A stretch of 64,000 nucleotides of DNA from Physcomitrium patens (GCF_000002425.4 NC_037260.1:12230768-12294767), one strand, 5' to 3'. Shown: positions 47,241 through 58,849, counted from the first letter of the stretch. The notes: generated from the letters alone by a model not told the origin. Numbers and translations are program-made.

Positions 47241-49000
47241 TAGGGTTGGACAAAACACTTCAACAATAAAGGCAGGAGTCTATCAATGTGGAGGTCTTGG
47301 CGAATATTTACTGCATCAAGAGGATGCGACTAACTCAAATCATGTTATTACCGAATGGATGATCGGATATGATGTCAATCATGTGAGTGCAATGAGGTCA
47401 AAAATGAGCAACTAGCAGTTGTTGACTCCAACGTAAGACGATGGATCAACAGACAATTTTAAAATGGTAGTTGTGGAAGAACTTGTTTTCCAGTCCATGA
47501 ACTTAGGCACCCATGAAGTGCCCTAGAATATAAAGATATACACGGGTATTCAAGGTAACGAGTTGAGTAAGTAGAACGAATTCTTTTTCAAGCATAAATC
47601 TGCCTTTGCGTGATCATATGTGGATTTGAAAGGGATTCCAACCAAAGTATGTAAGCACCAGATTATTTTGGAGTAGGGTGTCATGCCAGTTCGTGAAAGA
47701 CAACACCGGCTTAACTCAAAATATTCCCTTTTAGTGAAAGAGGAACTCGATAAACTTTTTGACGTGGATTTTATTTATCTTGTTCCGCATAGTACATGGG
47801 TGTCGCCAATCATGATAGTATCAAAGAAGAATGGAAAAATCAGGATATGTCAGGATTTTTAAAAGTTAAATGCGGTTACTAAGAAGGACTATTTTTCGTT
47901 ACCGTTTACAGAAAATATTTTGGATGCAATGGTTGGACATGAATGTTACTCATTTTTGGATGGATTTTTGGACTATAATCAAATTAAAATTATCGAAGAA
48001 GACCAATTGAAGACTATGTTTAACAGAGATTAGGATACATTTGCCTATAAAATAATGCCATTTGGGTTATGTAATGCCCCGACTACTTTTCAACGGGTAA
48101 TGACACAAGCATTTCAAGATTATCTATGTTTATCAATGGAGATATTTTTGGACGATTTCTGTACCTTTAGTACAATAGCTGAACATCTAGCATTTTTAGA
48201 TAACTATTTGAATCAATGCGACAAGTTTGGGATATCTCTAAATTCAAAGAAGTGTCAATTTGGCATACCATTGGAGAAGCTATTGGGACACATTATCTCT
48301 GTTGAAGGTATCGCTATGGACCCCGATAAAGTTACTTATATATTAGGTTTATCAAAGCCAGATACGGTGTTGGACGTGTGCGGTTTCATCGACCATATCA
48401 GCTACTATCGATGTTTTATTGAATCCTTTGCGATTATCTGTCAATCGTTAACTAACTTGTTAAAGAAACCCCCATCAGACGGATCTAGCCCAATATGGAC
48501 TGAAGATTGTACTTTTGTATTCGACAAATTGAAATGGAAATTGGTATCTATCTCCATTTTTGTAACACCTTCATGGATAAAACTGTTTCATGTCTATGTA
48601 GACGTGTACCATGTTGCTATTAAATCCATTCTCAGTTAAAAGGATGAAAAAAGATTAAATCATCCTATATATTATGCAAGCCGATAATTCGTTGTTACAG
48701 AACAAAATTATAATACTATTGAGCGAGAAGCCCTCGGAATGATCTACTCTATACAAAATTTTTGCCACTATCTACTTAGATACCCATTTGTGTTTCACGT
48801 TGATCATGATGCGCTTAAGTACATGATAAATAAACCTCAATTGAGCAGACGAATTACTCAATAGGTGTTACTTCTCCAGGAATTCAACTTTATAATAAAC
48901 ATTTGATCCGGCAAGAAACATGCCAATGCGGATCACTTATCCTATTTATCTGATTTTCTGGATAATGAGCCAATAAACAATGTTCTTTCGGATGCACAAG
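47241..49000 (+). pseudogene. Reverse transcriptase and RNase H of H
   Basis: DLKGIPTKVCKHQIILE near 47625 marks the pol start, then FLDGFLDYNQIKI near 47955 and PFGLCNAPTTFQRVM at 48058. The catalytic motif is FLDD in EIFLDDFCTFS (about 48145). The thumb continues to about 48440. RNase H spans 48.45-48.96 kb (VYVDVYHVAIKSILS, then HADHLSYLSDF). Tat-like. Broken. Confidence 0.88.
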
Positions 49001-50280
49001 TATTTGCTGTGGATGTCATTACACTCGAATATGGTGAATTGATCCAATATCTAACATTTCAGATTTTTCTAATTTCTTATAATAAAAAATTAAAGAAGCG
49101 TCTGATTTTGAAAAGTGCGTCGTATATCATGATTAGAGATGCCTTGTACAAACAAGGGTAGGATGGAATTTTATGCCGTTGCATCTTTCAAAGTGAAGTT
49201 TGTATAATTTTGGAAGGATGTCATTTGGACAGTTGTGGACGACATTTTGCGGGTGATAGCACCGCACATAAGGCTTTAATGGCTGGATATTGATAGCCAA
49301 CAATGTTTTTGGATGTACACCAATATGTTCGTCGTTGTGATCCTTGCCAACAAATTGGTTGCCTTACTAGAACTTTTGTAATGCCATTGGTACTAATTTT
49401 GGCACAAGTACCATTCAAAAAATGGGGTATTGACTTTGTAGGATCTATTCCACCTGCTTCTCGAAATGGACATAAACGTTATATTCTAGTAGTCATTGAT
49501 TATATCACCAAATGGACGGAGGCCATGGCAACAAAAACTGATAATGCCAATATCGTAGCAACATTTTTATATGAGAACATTATCACTCGTTTTGGCTGTC
49601 CAAAAGAATTAGTTAGTGATCGCGGAACACATTTTATTAATGCAACAATTAAAGCATTAACAGCAAAGTATGAAATCAAGCACTGCAAAACTACACCTTA
49701 TCACCCACGAGCCAATCGGCATACAAAAAAGACCAATGGTATCCTATGTAAGATCTTAACAAAGACTATTTCAAGAGTGGGAACCGATTGGGACACTAAA
49801 TTGTTTGCAGCTTTATAGGCATACCATACTACATATAAAGTAACTACCAATTCTACTCCATTTCAATTGATATATGATTAGGAGGTAATTCTACCAATTG
49901 AATTGGAGGTCCAAAGTTTATGAATTATGTTGGATGAATGTATGGGAGACAGAGAATCTCTTCAATATATGCTAGTCCAATTAGAGAAATTTGATGAAGC
50001 TCGGGCTACTGCTCTCTTGACCATAGAAGCTATACAATACCGCAAAAAGAATTATTACGATAGTAAGTTACGGTCAAAATATTTTATGCCCAATGATCTG
50101 GTGCTACTTTATGATAGCCGCTTTAACAACTTTTCTAATAAATTTCAAGTACGATGGCATGGGTCATATCAGGTGGTAGAAGGTTTTCCTAATGGTTGCG
50201 TTCAATTGAAAGATTTTTTGGGAATCCACTTCACAATACGCGTTAATGGAAACGAGTTACGTCTGTATTATATGTAAATC
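49001..50280 (+). pseudogene. Integrase of H
   Basis: The zinc-binding region ends with CDPCQQIG near 49335. The catalytic core is at 49420-49770: first aspartate in GIDFVGSIPP, second in VSDRGTHF, with the third acidic position expected near KTNGILCKIL. The C-terminal part to 50277 (PNDLVLLYDSRF, WHGSYQVVEGFPNG) is a GPY-like module; no chromodomain follows. Broken. Confidence 0.87.
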
Positions 50281-50880
50281 CGGGATGGGTTTACTCAGTG
50301 GCAAGAAAGAATCTCCGTAATAATGATTACCCGAGAGGATTGAAAAGGTTATGATAACTAGGAAACGATTGATGGTTAGTTTTGGATACTGAAACTGACT
50401 AGTCAGGAAATTAGACATTCTTGATTAGACGTGAGATTAAGGTACACTAGATTAGACATTCTTGATTCAGACCTCGAGTAAGCAGTTACGAGCGGAGCAC
50501 TCATAGAAGGTTTCATTGTTACAAATTTCAGACATTGTGCTTTGAACTATAAGCTTTACAATAGTAATCAGCAATAGTGTTAGCGTGAAGAAGTATTGAG
50601 AGTTTGATTTTCACAATGTCAATGGAAAGAGTGAAGAGAGTATTGGAACGATTGAAAAGTCATTGCAATGTGAGGTCTAAGTGCGATTTGAGATCACCGT
50701 TGTCGTGTTGTAATACGAGTATATCGTGAAAATATAAAGAAAGGGGACTTTTATTAATGTTCAGTTACCTCAAATATTGAGAGCAACGACCAACTCTAGT
50801 GCAAATACTGAGTGGCCAGGTTCAGTCACCCTGTTACAGTCAGCCGGGGCATACTGAAATGCTCCGTTTGATTCCAATAA
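50281..50880 (+). other. 3' non-coding region of H
   Basis: No supported frame. A GACATTCTTGATTA word occurs twice (50428 and 50455). The right limit is taken as the point near 50881 where similarity to the F linker and the element I arm begins. Confidence 0.5.
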
Positions 50881-51262
50881 CGGGAGTCAGCAGGAAGGGA
50901 AAGGACCAATTCACACGACGGGTGAGCCTGGTTCGAAGAGCCAATTGGATCCAATTTTAAGAATCCAATCCGGGTCCTCTTACCCAATATGAGACTTGAA
51001 TTGGTCGGGCAAGTCAATGCAGTCTAATTACGAAAAAATCCAGGTCTTACTACGGGCCTCAGCCAATCTGATGCAAAGGACCAATTTGATCCAATTTCGG
51101 GAACATCCGGGTCTTACTACTGGATTCTTAGCCAATATGAGACTTGAATTGGTCGGACGACTCAATGTGGTCCCGATTATGGGGTTTCGATTCTGTTTCA
51201 GGCTGTCCTGTTTTCTGTGCCGTTTTAGGGAACGTTGTTTTTGGTAAAAAGATCTCTTAAAG
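50881..51262 (+). repeat. Segment shared with the F gag-protease linker
   Basis: Similar to 38346-38600 in element F: GGGAAAGGACCAATTCA, GGTGAGCCT.., CCGATTATGG, and TTTCAGGCTGTCCTGTT against TTTCAAGCTGTTCCGTT. In F this stretch lies in the gag-pol coding region; in the arm it is non-coding, with the first part duplicated in tandem. It indicates sequence exchange between two Ty3 lineages. Confidence 0.6.
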
Positions 51263-51988
51263 GTAAAAAAAAAAAAAAAAGAGAAAGCTTTGACGATGAG
51301 AGCCAATTTCGGATCAAGCTCTGATGGTGGGAGCCAATTCTAGATCCAAGACGAAGGATTGAGGAAATTCACAATTAAGGTTAAGAAATGAGAGGGGGGG
51401 AGAATAAGTTTTTTGGGGAGTTTTGAAGGATGGAGGAGAGCTAGCTTCATGCTTCAGGCGAGGAAAGAAGACAGAGAATTGGGTTTTTTTTTCTTCATAG
51501 GGTTTTGGGAAGACTGAGGCAATCGTTGCTAAAGTCAGTGTTGTAATGGTGAATCGGGATTTTTAATGAAGTGGGTTTGATTACTCTTGACTGTTTTGTG
51601 AAATCGAGTTACGTCTGTGATGAAGAGTTAAAAGGATATCTATAGGATTGAGTATGCGGAGTGAATGAAATTTATTGGGTTAATCTAACAAGACAGTCAG
51701 TGGATACAAGATCGTGAGTATAAAGCGGTATCAAAGATTAGTAGTTTGGATTGTTTGGGGTTCTCTGTAATGTCTAGAGACCTACCGGCTGGGACAAAAA
51801 GGACTTCGACAAGTAGTCGAAGGGCATCCGTATAGATTTACGATGTATTCTTGAAGTTGTTTGTATTCCAACAGTCAAAAACTGATAAACTGCTTAAATA
51901 TTGGCAAATCTCCATACTACCTTCTACAACCACACGCCCGGCGTGTTCTCGAGTAGGAAAGCACGTAATACGATAAAAGTGGTGTACC
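50972..51988 (+). repeat. Left inverted arm of element I
   Basis: About 1.0 kb that reads in reverse complement at 62945-64000 with high identity (differences mostly transitions and small indels). Inner end GGTGTACC corresponds to GGTGCATACC at the right. Contains a tandem duplication of about 145 bp (TATGAGACTTGAATTGGTCG at 50988 and about 51137) and a small palindrome CTTCGAC/GTCGAAG (51804-51822). The true outer end may reach 50881. Confidence 0.85.
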
Positions 51989-52046
51989 TGACGTGAAAGC
52001 TTGAGGTAGAAGGTATTGGATTTCGGTTGATTTTATCTTTATTTTA

Positions 52047-53304
52047 TGGAAAACGAAAATAAAAATTTTGAAGGATTTTTGGGAGGAGTTTCTGGTGGGA
52101 ATTCTTCTAAAGGACAAGGTATGCACATGGATCCATCTATTGCTAGTATGTTTGAAGCCTTCTCATTATCAATGCAGCAATAGCAAAGCAATGATCGAAA
52201 GGAAGCTTTGGCAACCAAAGCATTGCAAGCAGTGGTCAATAAAATTGATCAATTTGATGGGAGGAATATTTCAAGGTATTTAAGATGTTATGTTCGTGAA
52301 ATGGAATTAAATCGGGTTTCTGAGAAGAAAATGGTTGAATTATTTGGACTTGCCACGATATCAGAGATAAGAGACCACATTACATCGATTACGGATCGTT
52401 ATGGGAATTCATGGGAGGATTTTTCACATGCATTGAAAGACGAATATTTCTTGGAAGATGTTGATCGCGTTACTAAGAAGTTGTTTCTGGAATGGATTGA
52501 ATGGCCCAATAAGAATTTGTAAGCAACAGAGCTACTAAGGGAATTTGAGAGGCAGTACTCTCAATTATCGAAGGTAGAAAAATTGACATTGGAGCCAAAC
52601 AAAGTTGATCTATTTCTTCAAGCTGCTGATGGAGAATTGCAAGGGAAATTAGAACTCCTTCTTGAAGACAAAAAAGAAGATGAAGGATTGACAACAAAGT
52701 GGAAGAATGTTGGAGATGTGGTGGGATTGCTTACAAAAAGAGAAAGGAGGAAGGATAGGAGCAATATTCCGAAAACAGTACAAGCACCCAAAGCTCCAGT
52801 ACGTACAACACCACCAACAATGCCTACAGTTCAACCTTCGACATCCTTATCAAAGAAAGCAGATATGGGGATGGAAGAAATTATACGAGGAATGCGAGAT
52901 CTTCAAATCAAATTGGCAAGACTTGAAGAGAATACTTCTACAAATAATTCGAAGAATGTTTCAAAACAAGGATATGTACAAAGATGCATTTGGTGTGATG
53001 ACGCTTCACACACTAGAAAAGATTGCAATGAATTTAATAATATGATACGGCAGGGAATTATTTGTTGGAAAGATGGGAAGATAGCATTGAAAGATAGGGA
53101 GGATCTTCTTCAAACCAATTTTGGCAAGGGAGGAATGAAAGCATTGGTTCAAGATTACTTAAAAGAGCATGAAACAGCAGTACGAGAAAGTGCAAGTTAT
53201 GGTGCTAGAGTATATGATGAAATTGGTGGAAGTACGGAAACTAGTGAGTTTTGGGCTTCTGCCATTTCTACAATACAAGAAGGAAAATTACCTAGGGAAG
53301 CGTT
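52047..53304 (+). pseudogene. Gag of element I, N-terminal and zinc-knuckle part
   Basis: Begins ATGGAAAACGAAAAT at 52047, about 60 bp after the left arm. Segments: a low-complexity start; a capsid-type part from about 52190 (QAVVNKIDQFDGRNISRYL, ITSITDRYGNSWEDF, FLEDVDRVTKKLFLEWIEW); a basic/proline linker (RRKDRSN...); a coiled helix near 52865 (MEEIIRGMRDLQIKLARLEE); and a CCHC knuckle at about 52984-53025 (CIWCDDASHTRKDC). It continues past insert K. One of the better-preserved Gag parts in the window. Confidence 0.82.
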
Positions 53305-54637
53305 GTGGTGTTGTGGTTCGGCTACTATATGAAAATAATGTAATTATGTACTTAATATATAATTTATTAAGTAATATGGTGAGAGCCATGTTAGTAGATT
53401 TTAGTTGATTGTAGGATATAATTTGATTATTACTTTGAAAAGAGGTTGTTTAAAAAGATTACTATAGAATTTTTATAAATTTAATTTCTTTTTGATAGTG
53501 GCTTTTAAGATTGGTTTTGGTTGATAGTAACTTCTAAATATTTAGAGTCACCTTTGTTAGACTTTGGTGACATTTGAAAACTTATTTTGGTTCTTTTATT
53601 TGGTATTTAGTGCATAAATTATATAAATCTCATAAGAAAAAGGATTGAAGAAGGATTTTGGTAGCAAAGGGAGGAATTAGGCAACCAATACAGATGAATG
53701 GAGATGAAAAATAAAAATCTCCATTCCTATTGGTCAAAAATCATGACCAATGGGCTTTGAGGAGGCTGCCCGAGGCCATATTAGGGATTAGGGTTAGTTT
53801 CTCTAAGCCATTCGAACTTTGAAGGCTAGGGTCAGAAGGTTTAGGTTTTTGGCTTAGGTTTTGGTACAAGTTTTGTGTCATTTGGGGTTTTTATGAAGAA
53901 GTTATAGGCGCTCAAAGTTAAGATGTTAGTTTTGGACCTACTGTCACTCTTTGGGGCATAACGCACGCGTACCGATGGCAATTGAGGATCGGCAACCGCG
54001 ACTAGAGAGCGCACTTTTGAGGCTATACTTTTCGCGTACTGCTTACTGGATTCTAAGTTGGAATGAAGGAGTTATTGGATTTTGAAGTCAGCACATGCAA
54101 TCTAAGGATAGTAAGTAAACCGAATTACTAGTGTTTGTCTCTTGAGCTATATCTTGAGCAATTTTGTGAGGTTTTGGCTCAAAATTTCAAGAAATGTGTA
54201 ATTTCATGTGAATAAACTTTGCGCATAAGTTTTATGACATTTGCAGTTAGGGTTTTTGAGATATAAGGAAAAACGTTTTTGGATGCTTGTAAATTAGGGT
54301 TTTGAGTGTCTGCTAGGGTTTCTTAGATTCCAGAAGATTGGGAGTGAATTTGTAGTTGGTTTTTTTTTGTGGTACAAGTAAAGAGTAAATTCTACCTATC
54401 TTGTAAATTTGAAACAAATTGAATGATTAGATCAATAGTTATGATTTTCTAAAATTCCAGGCGAGAAAACCCTTCACGGGAAAAATATGTTTTGAAGGGA
54501 TTTTGTTATATTTGGAGTTTTATACCAAAAAAAAGGAGTTTGGGAAGCCAAGAAAAGAATCATATAAAGGTTTAAGGTACACTCTCTACAGCTAGATACC
54601 TAGTGTATTCCCAGATAGTAAATCATGCCATACGACA
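53305..54637. mobile_element. Insert K, probable solo LTR of an unseen family
   Basis: 1333 bp bounded by a perfect 5-bp duplication GCGTT (53300-53304 and 54638-54642), standing in the gag of element I. It ends in ACA and has a TG close to the left end, which fits a solo LTR, but no interior or second copy is present. GC is higher than in neighbouring relics, and it carries several AGGGTTT / TTAGGGTT words like those in plant promoters. No coding signal. A DNA transposon is less likely because the ends are not convincing inverted repeats. Confidence 0.7.
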
Positions 54638-54642
54638 GCGTT

Positions 54643-55162
54643 ATTGAGGACTGGAGCTACAATACAAGGTAGAACAGGTTGGGGGGATCCTGTTGAGTCT
54701 CTTTCAGTTCATGCATATATTGCTAAGAGCCAACATGAAGCTTTGATGGAAGAAAAGAGACGAGGAAATTTTGATGATACTAGAGAAGGAAATTCTTCTA
54801 AGAGGCAAACTCGAGGAGACAAGGCTCGGGAGGCAGCTTCACAAGAATTACATGGAAAGGATACCTTAGCATCATTGGGAGAAAAAACAAAGGAGACAAA
54901 AGATAAAGGCAAATCAATTACTTACAAGCTACTTTCTGACATTGAAGCGGCAACAAATTTGAAAGGGATGTTAGAAGAACGTATATTAAATGCTAAGGTG
55001 GAATTCACATTGAATGAAGTCTTGAGAATTGCAAAGAGGGAGTTTCATGATGTTATCATTGACAGCATTAAGCGAAAGAAGCAATTAATAGGCAAAACTC
55101 GAATGAGTCATGCTATTGATGCAAGAATATATAGAGATGAAGAAGAGGTTGATATTGGTTTC
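54643..55162 (+). pseudogene. Gag C-terminal part of element I
   Basis: Open stretch containing GRTGWGDPVESLSVHAYIAKSQ, then a charged tail with a KSITYKLLSDIE segment and LEERILNAKVEFTLNEVLRI. The last part resembles the region that precedes the protease in this lineage. It runs into the J target site GTTTC at 55158-55162; codons after that belong to J. Confidence 0.75.
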
Positions 55163-55347
55163 TATCAAGGACAAAGACTCGATCAGCGAAAATATACACA
55201 AAAAGGCTATCTCGATATAATAAGTCAAAATATAAATAAGTATGTATATTAAAAGGAAACTAGAATGGCTATTGCCAAAAGACAAGAAAACTAGAGACCC
55301 TTGAAACTAGACTAGAAGCAAGAAAGGAGTTGACAAGAGTGAAGAAG
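55163..55347 (-). repeat. Partial 3' LTR of J
   Basis: Starts TATCAAGGACAAAGACTC and matches 58302-58480 of the 5' LTR closely, including CTCGATATAATAAGTC. The adjoining sequence is RNase H coding. Confidence 0.93.
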
Positions 55348-57079
55348 CCACGATCGCAAGAAGTTCTTTATTGTGGATCTCATAATTGATCTCAGCTGCT
55401 GAGAATTTTCTTGAATGAAAAGCTATCGGATGAAGTTTGTCATCTGTTCCCATTTGTGATAAAACTGCACCCAAGTTAAAATCTGATGCATCTGTTTCCA
55501 TAAAAAATGCCTTGGAAAAGTCAACACGATATAAGTCTGGTGCAGAGACAAACGATGTCTTCAAGGCTTCAAATGCTGCTTCCGCTTCTTGATTCCATTG
55601 GAATTTATCTTTACTAGTCAAGCGTGTAAGTGGAGCTGCAACTCGTGAGAAATCTTTGATGAAGATCCGATAGTAATTGGCAAATCCCAAGAAACATTGG
55701 ACATCTCTTACTGTCCTTGGAATCTTCCAATCCATGATTGTTTGGACTTTCTTAGAATCCATCATGAGACCATCATTTGAAATGATGTATCCTAAAAAGT
55801 CAACTTGAGTAGTGTGAAATACACACTTTTCCATCTTGGCGTACAATCCTGCATCTCTAAGTTTTTGTAATACTTGACGAACATGTATTTCATGTTCTTC
55901 GACATTCTTAGAATAGATCAGGATATCGTCTAGATAGCAGACGACAAAATTGTCTAAGAATTCACGAAATACATCATTCATGACATGTTGAAAAGCAGCT
56001 GGTGCATTCGTGAGTCCAAAGGGCATGACATTATATTCGAAATGTCCATACCTGGTTCGAAACGCAGTCTTCCTTTCATCTCCTTCTTTGATCCGTACTA
56101 GATTATATGCTCCTCTTAGATCTATTTTTGTATAGATCTTAGCTTGATTCAACTGGTCAAGGAGTCCTGATATCAAAGGTAATGGATACCTGTTCTTGAT
56201 TGTGATCTTGTTGAGTCGTCGATAATCAACACACGTTCGTAAAGATCCATCTTTTTTCTTTACGAATAGAATTGGAGCTTCTGTTGGAGATTTTGAATGG
56301 CGTATGAAATTCTTTGCTAAATTCTCGTCAATATATGTCTTGAGTTCAGCCATCTCATCTTGCGATAAACTGTAAATTGGTCCAAATGGTGGCTGAGTTC
56401 CTTCCTTGAGGTCGATTGAACAATCATATGGACGATGCTCAGGAAGAATATCTGCATTTTTTTTCTCAAAAACGTCTTGATACTCCTGATATTGACTTGA
56501 AATGCCACTTGAAGTCTTTACGTTTTCAGAAATAGGTGCAGCATAAATAGCAAAAGTTGATCCTTCTTTTGCTGCATGTATAAATGCTTTTGTACCTATC
56601 AGTACGGGTTTTACTATACTAGACTTATAATTTTTTACTTGGTTGGTAGAACTATTAATAACGCTCTGGAAAAAGTCAAGTTTACGCGAATTCCAATCTA
56701 TTCGAGGATTATATTTTTCTAGCCAGGATAAACCTAAAATAACTGGATTGGATGGGGATTTAATTATGTTAAAAGCTATGTAGCTATCATGACCGTCTAT
56801 TGTTACTTTTATAGGATGAGTTTCATGAGTGACATCTCCAGAAGACAAGGGACGACCATCTATGACTTCTACATGTACTGGTTTAGGTTTCTGTACAAAG
56901 GGTATTTTACGACTTTTAACAAATTGTTCATCTAAAAAACATGCTGAGGCTCCCGAATCTAATAAAGCAGAGGCTTTGTAATTCTTAGGTCCTAAATATA
57001 AGTCTATTATAAAACAAGGAGAGGGTTCTGAGGAGAGGATAGGACCTTCATTAGGAATTGTACAAGGTTCCAGCTGCAC
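55348..57079 (-). pseudogene. Protease, reverse transcriptase and RNase H part of J
   Basis: One open frame of about 575 element-derived residues. The protease catalytic loop is DSGAS at residues 41-45, with ILG at 114-116. The reverse transcriptase spans roughly 245-430, with KKKDGSL (274-280), NKITIKNRYPLPLI, VMPFGLTNAPAAFQ (351-364) and catalytic YLDD at 382-385. The connection (DFLGYIIS, FLGFANYYR) and the start of RNase H (METDASDFNLGAVLSQ) follow. The motifs resemble Tf1/sushi and fungal chromoviruses more than typical seed-plant chromoviruses. The last 14 or so codons of the open frame lie in LTR sequence. Confidence 0.93.
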
Positions 57080-57084
57080 GGTCC

Positions 57085-58089
57085 CTATTGTAGCTGGACG
57101 AATCCGTTTTCCGACATATTGTCTTCTTTGACCGTCGTACCCCTCATTTTATAGTTGCGTCGTTTCTTTGGACAATGTTGAGCAGTGTGCTTAGGTTCTC
57201 CGCAATATAAACATAATCCTTCTTGACGACGACGAATCTTTTCTTGCTCAGTTAAGGGTTTAAAACGTACCACGTCAATTTGCATGTCTTCTACTTCCGA
57301 ATGTACGTTTGGCAAAGATGTTGATGTTGCCATTAAGTAATAACGTTAAGGTTCCCATGAATGATTCTCGGATCGAAATTCAAAAAGTTAATTATCACAT
57401 TTTATCGCGAAATCGATTGCTTGACTCAAAGTTTGAGGATCAGGTAAGTTGAGCATCAATTTCTTTACTTCGTATTGCAATCCATAAAGAAATTTACTGA
57501 TGAGTGCAGCATCATCCGACTTGATGTCAATTGCAAGTTGTCGAAATTGTGAAGCATACACTGTTACTGAGCGATTTTCTTGTCGCAGAATTCGGATCTT
57601 ATTTGTTGTAACACGAGTTGCATCGTGTTCACCATACATAGATCGAAACTCCGCCAAAAAAGCTTCCAAATTGTCCAATATTGGATTTCGTTGTTCAAGA
57701 AAAGACGAAAACCACGATAATGCAGAACCAGAAAGTAGAGTGCCAATAAACCTGACTTGTGATCCTGGAGTTGGATAGCTTTGCGGTTGAAGTTCAATTG
57801 CCAATTGTACTTGATTGATGAACCCTCGAAACTTTGATCTCGTACCATCAAATTTCTCAGGTAAGGCAATTCTTGGTTCTCTAGTGCTTATAGGGTGTTG
57901 TACAATTGGAGAAAGAACGTGATTTGTTGTAGATGTTGAAGCAGCTCCGATCATCTCTATATCCCCACTTTCTACTATTCTTGTTCTTTCCTGTGTTGGT
58001 GAATTAAGTTGATGCATCGCAAGCATTAACTCCCTCATTTGCTCTTACATTTATGCCATTGCACTCTTCATTTTAACAAGCTCTGCCAT
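57085..58089 (-). pseudogene. Gag of J
   Basis: The N-terminal helical segment begins near 58089. The body 57388-58038 is open, with capsid sequence PEKFDGTRSKFRGFINQVQLAI, LSWFSSFLEQ and VYASQFRQLA. The zinc knuckle near 57175-57220 reads CLYCGEPKHTAQHC (CX2CX4HX4C). Plus-strand frames over this stretch are shadows. Slightly broken. Confidence 0.9.
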
Positions 58090-58301
58090 AATGACACTAA
58101 GAAGAAAAATTTGTTTGATATTGCTCAAGACAAAAGAAAAGAAAGGCTTGATAACAAAGAAGATACTAAGAACAATATCAGTTTAGAAGTGGGTAATCCG
58201 CAAACTTCTAATACGCTTATGTCTTGTCATGAGAAAGGGGTAATCCACTCTTACTCAAGAAAAAACAAGGCTCTGATATTGTAAGTGCACTCTTGTCAAT
58301 C
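58090..58301 (-). other. Leader of J with putative self-priming site
   Basis: 58288-58299 (CACTCTTGTCAA on the plus strand) lies two bases inside the 5' LTR. On the minus strand it is complementary over all 12 bases to the predicted RNA start (58475 leftward). A TATCAGAGC word resembling the initiator-Met site is at about 58271-58279, too far from the LTR for normal tRNA priming. Confidence 0.65.
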
Positions 58302-58849
58302 TGTCAAGGACAAAGACTCGATGAGGAAAAATATATACAAAAAGGCTATCTCGATATAATAAGTCAAAATATAAATAAGTATGTATATTAAAAGGAAACT
58401 AGAATGGCTATTGCCAAAAGAAAACTAGGGACCCTTGAAACTAGACTAGAAGCAAGAAAGGAGTTGACAAGAGTGAAGAAGCCTTCACTCTTGTCTCTAT
58501 ATATACTATCTAATTAGGGGCTACGTGGCGATGTTCTATAGGACCTCCAATATGTGTTGACTTTGTAGGACACATGCCTTGACTTACAAGGCAAGTTTTT
58601 CTACGTGTGGGCCACATAGTTAGCTTGATCTTCAAGCTAACAACATGTGTGGCACATGGCCAACTTGTTGACCACGTTTCTAATCCAAAAAGTCAATTAA
58701 AGACACCTATGAAGTCAAAGCAGCGTCTAAGAAGTTTCTAGGAAGCTTCTATATTAAATATTATAGAATTAACTTATTTTTATCTACTTTTACTTACTTC
58801 TACCTATTTCTATATATAATTATTAGCTTACATGATTATGGCCGTGACA
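58302..58849 (-). repeat. 5' LTR of chromovirus J
   Basis: 548 bp, ends TGTCA...TGACA. Best-preserved LTR of the family. Confidence 0.95.
58464..58505 (-). promoter_or_regulatory. TATA box, start-site hairpin and primer sequence of J
   Basis: Minus strand: TATATATA at 58498-58505, predicted start at 58475 (30 bp). A perfect 13-bp inverted repeat (58466-58478 against 58483-58495, four-base loop) overlaps the predicted start. The first 12 bases of the RNA (58475 to 58464) would be CACUCUUGUCAA, which pairs with the site beside the LTR. Confidence 0.6.

Larger units (their letters stand above)
43126..50880 (+). mobile_element. Element H, Tat-like Ty3, nearly full coding content
   Basis: Plus-strand Ty3 element inserted in the G 5' LTR. 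5' LTR 43126-43894, tRNA-Asp primer site, gag with four zinc knuckles, protease, reverse transcriptase, RNase H and integrase to 50277, then about 600 bp of 3' non-coding sequence. No 3' LTR appears in the window; element I begins near 50.88 kb, so the 3' LTR probably lies beyond I. Some twenty or more breaks. The best-preserved Tat-like copy here. Confidence 0.88.
55163..58849 (-). mobile_element. Chromovirus J, incomplete copy
   Basis: Minus-strand member of the A/C family, 3687 bp, inserted in element I with a perfect target duplication GTTTC (55158-55162 and 58850-58854). 5' LTR 58302-58849; a partial 3' LTR at 55163-55347; between them leader, gag, protease, reverse transcriptase and part of RNase H. 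Integrase and chromodomain are not present. It has few breaks (about two to four besides the missing part), and its LTR is close to that of C, so it is the youngest chromovirus here. Confidence 0.92.

Noticed and set aside
57500-57778. 92-codon plus-strand open frame
   Set aside because: Antisense to the well-supported gag of chromovirus J.
58271-58279. TATCAGAGC as an initiator-Met primer site for J (and the equivalent in C)
   Set aside because: It lies about 20 bases too far from the LTR, whose end is fixed by target duplications in two copies; the adjacent self-complementary 12-mer fits better. Not fully excluded.
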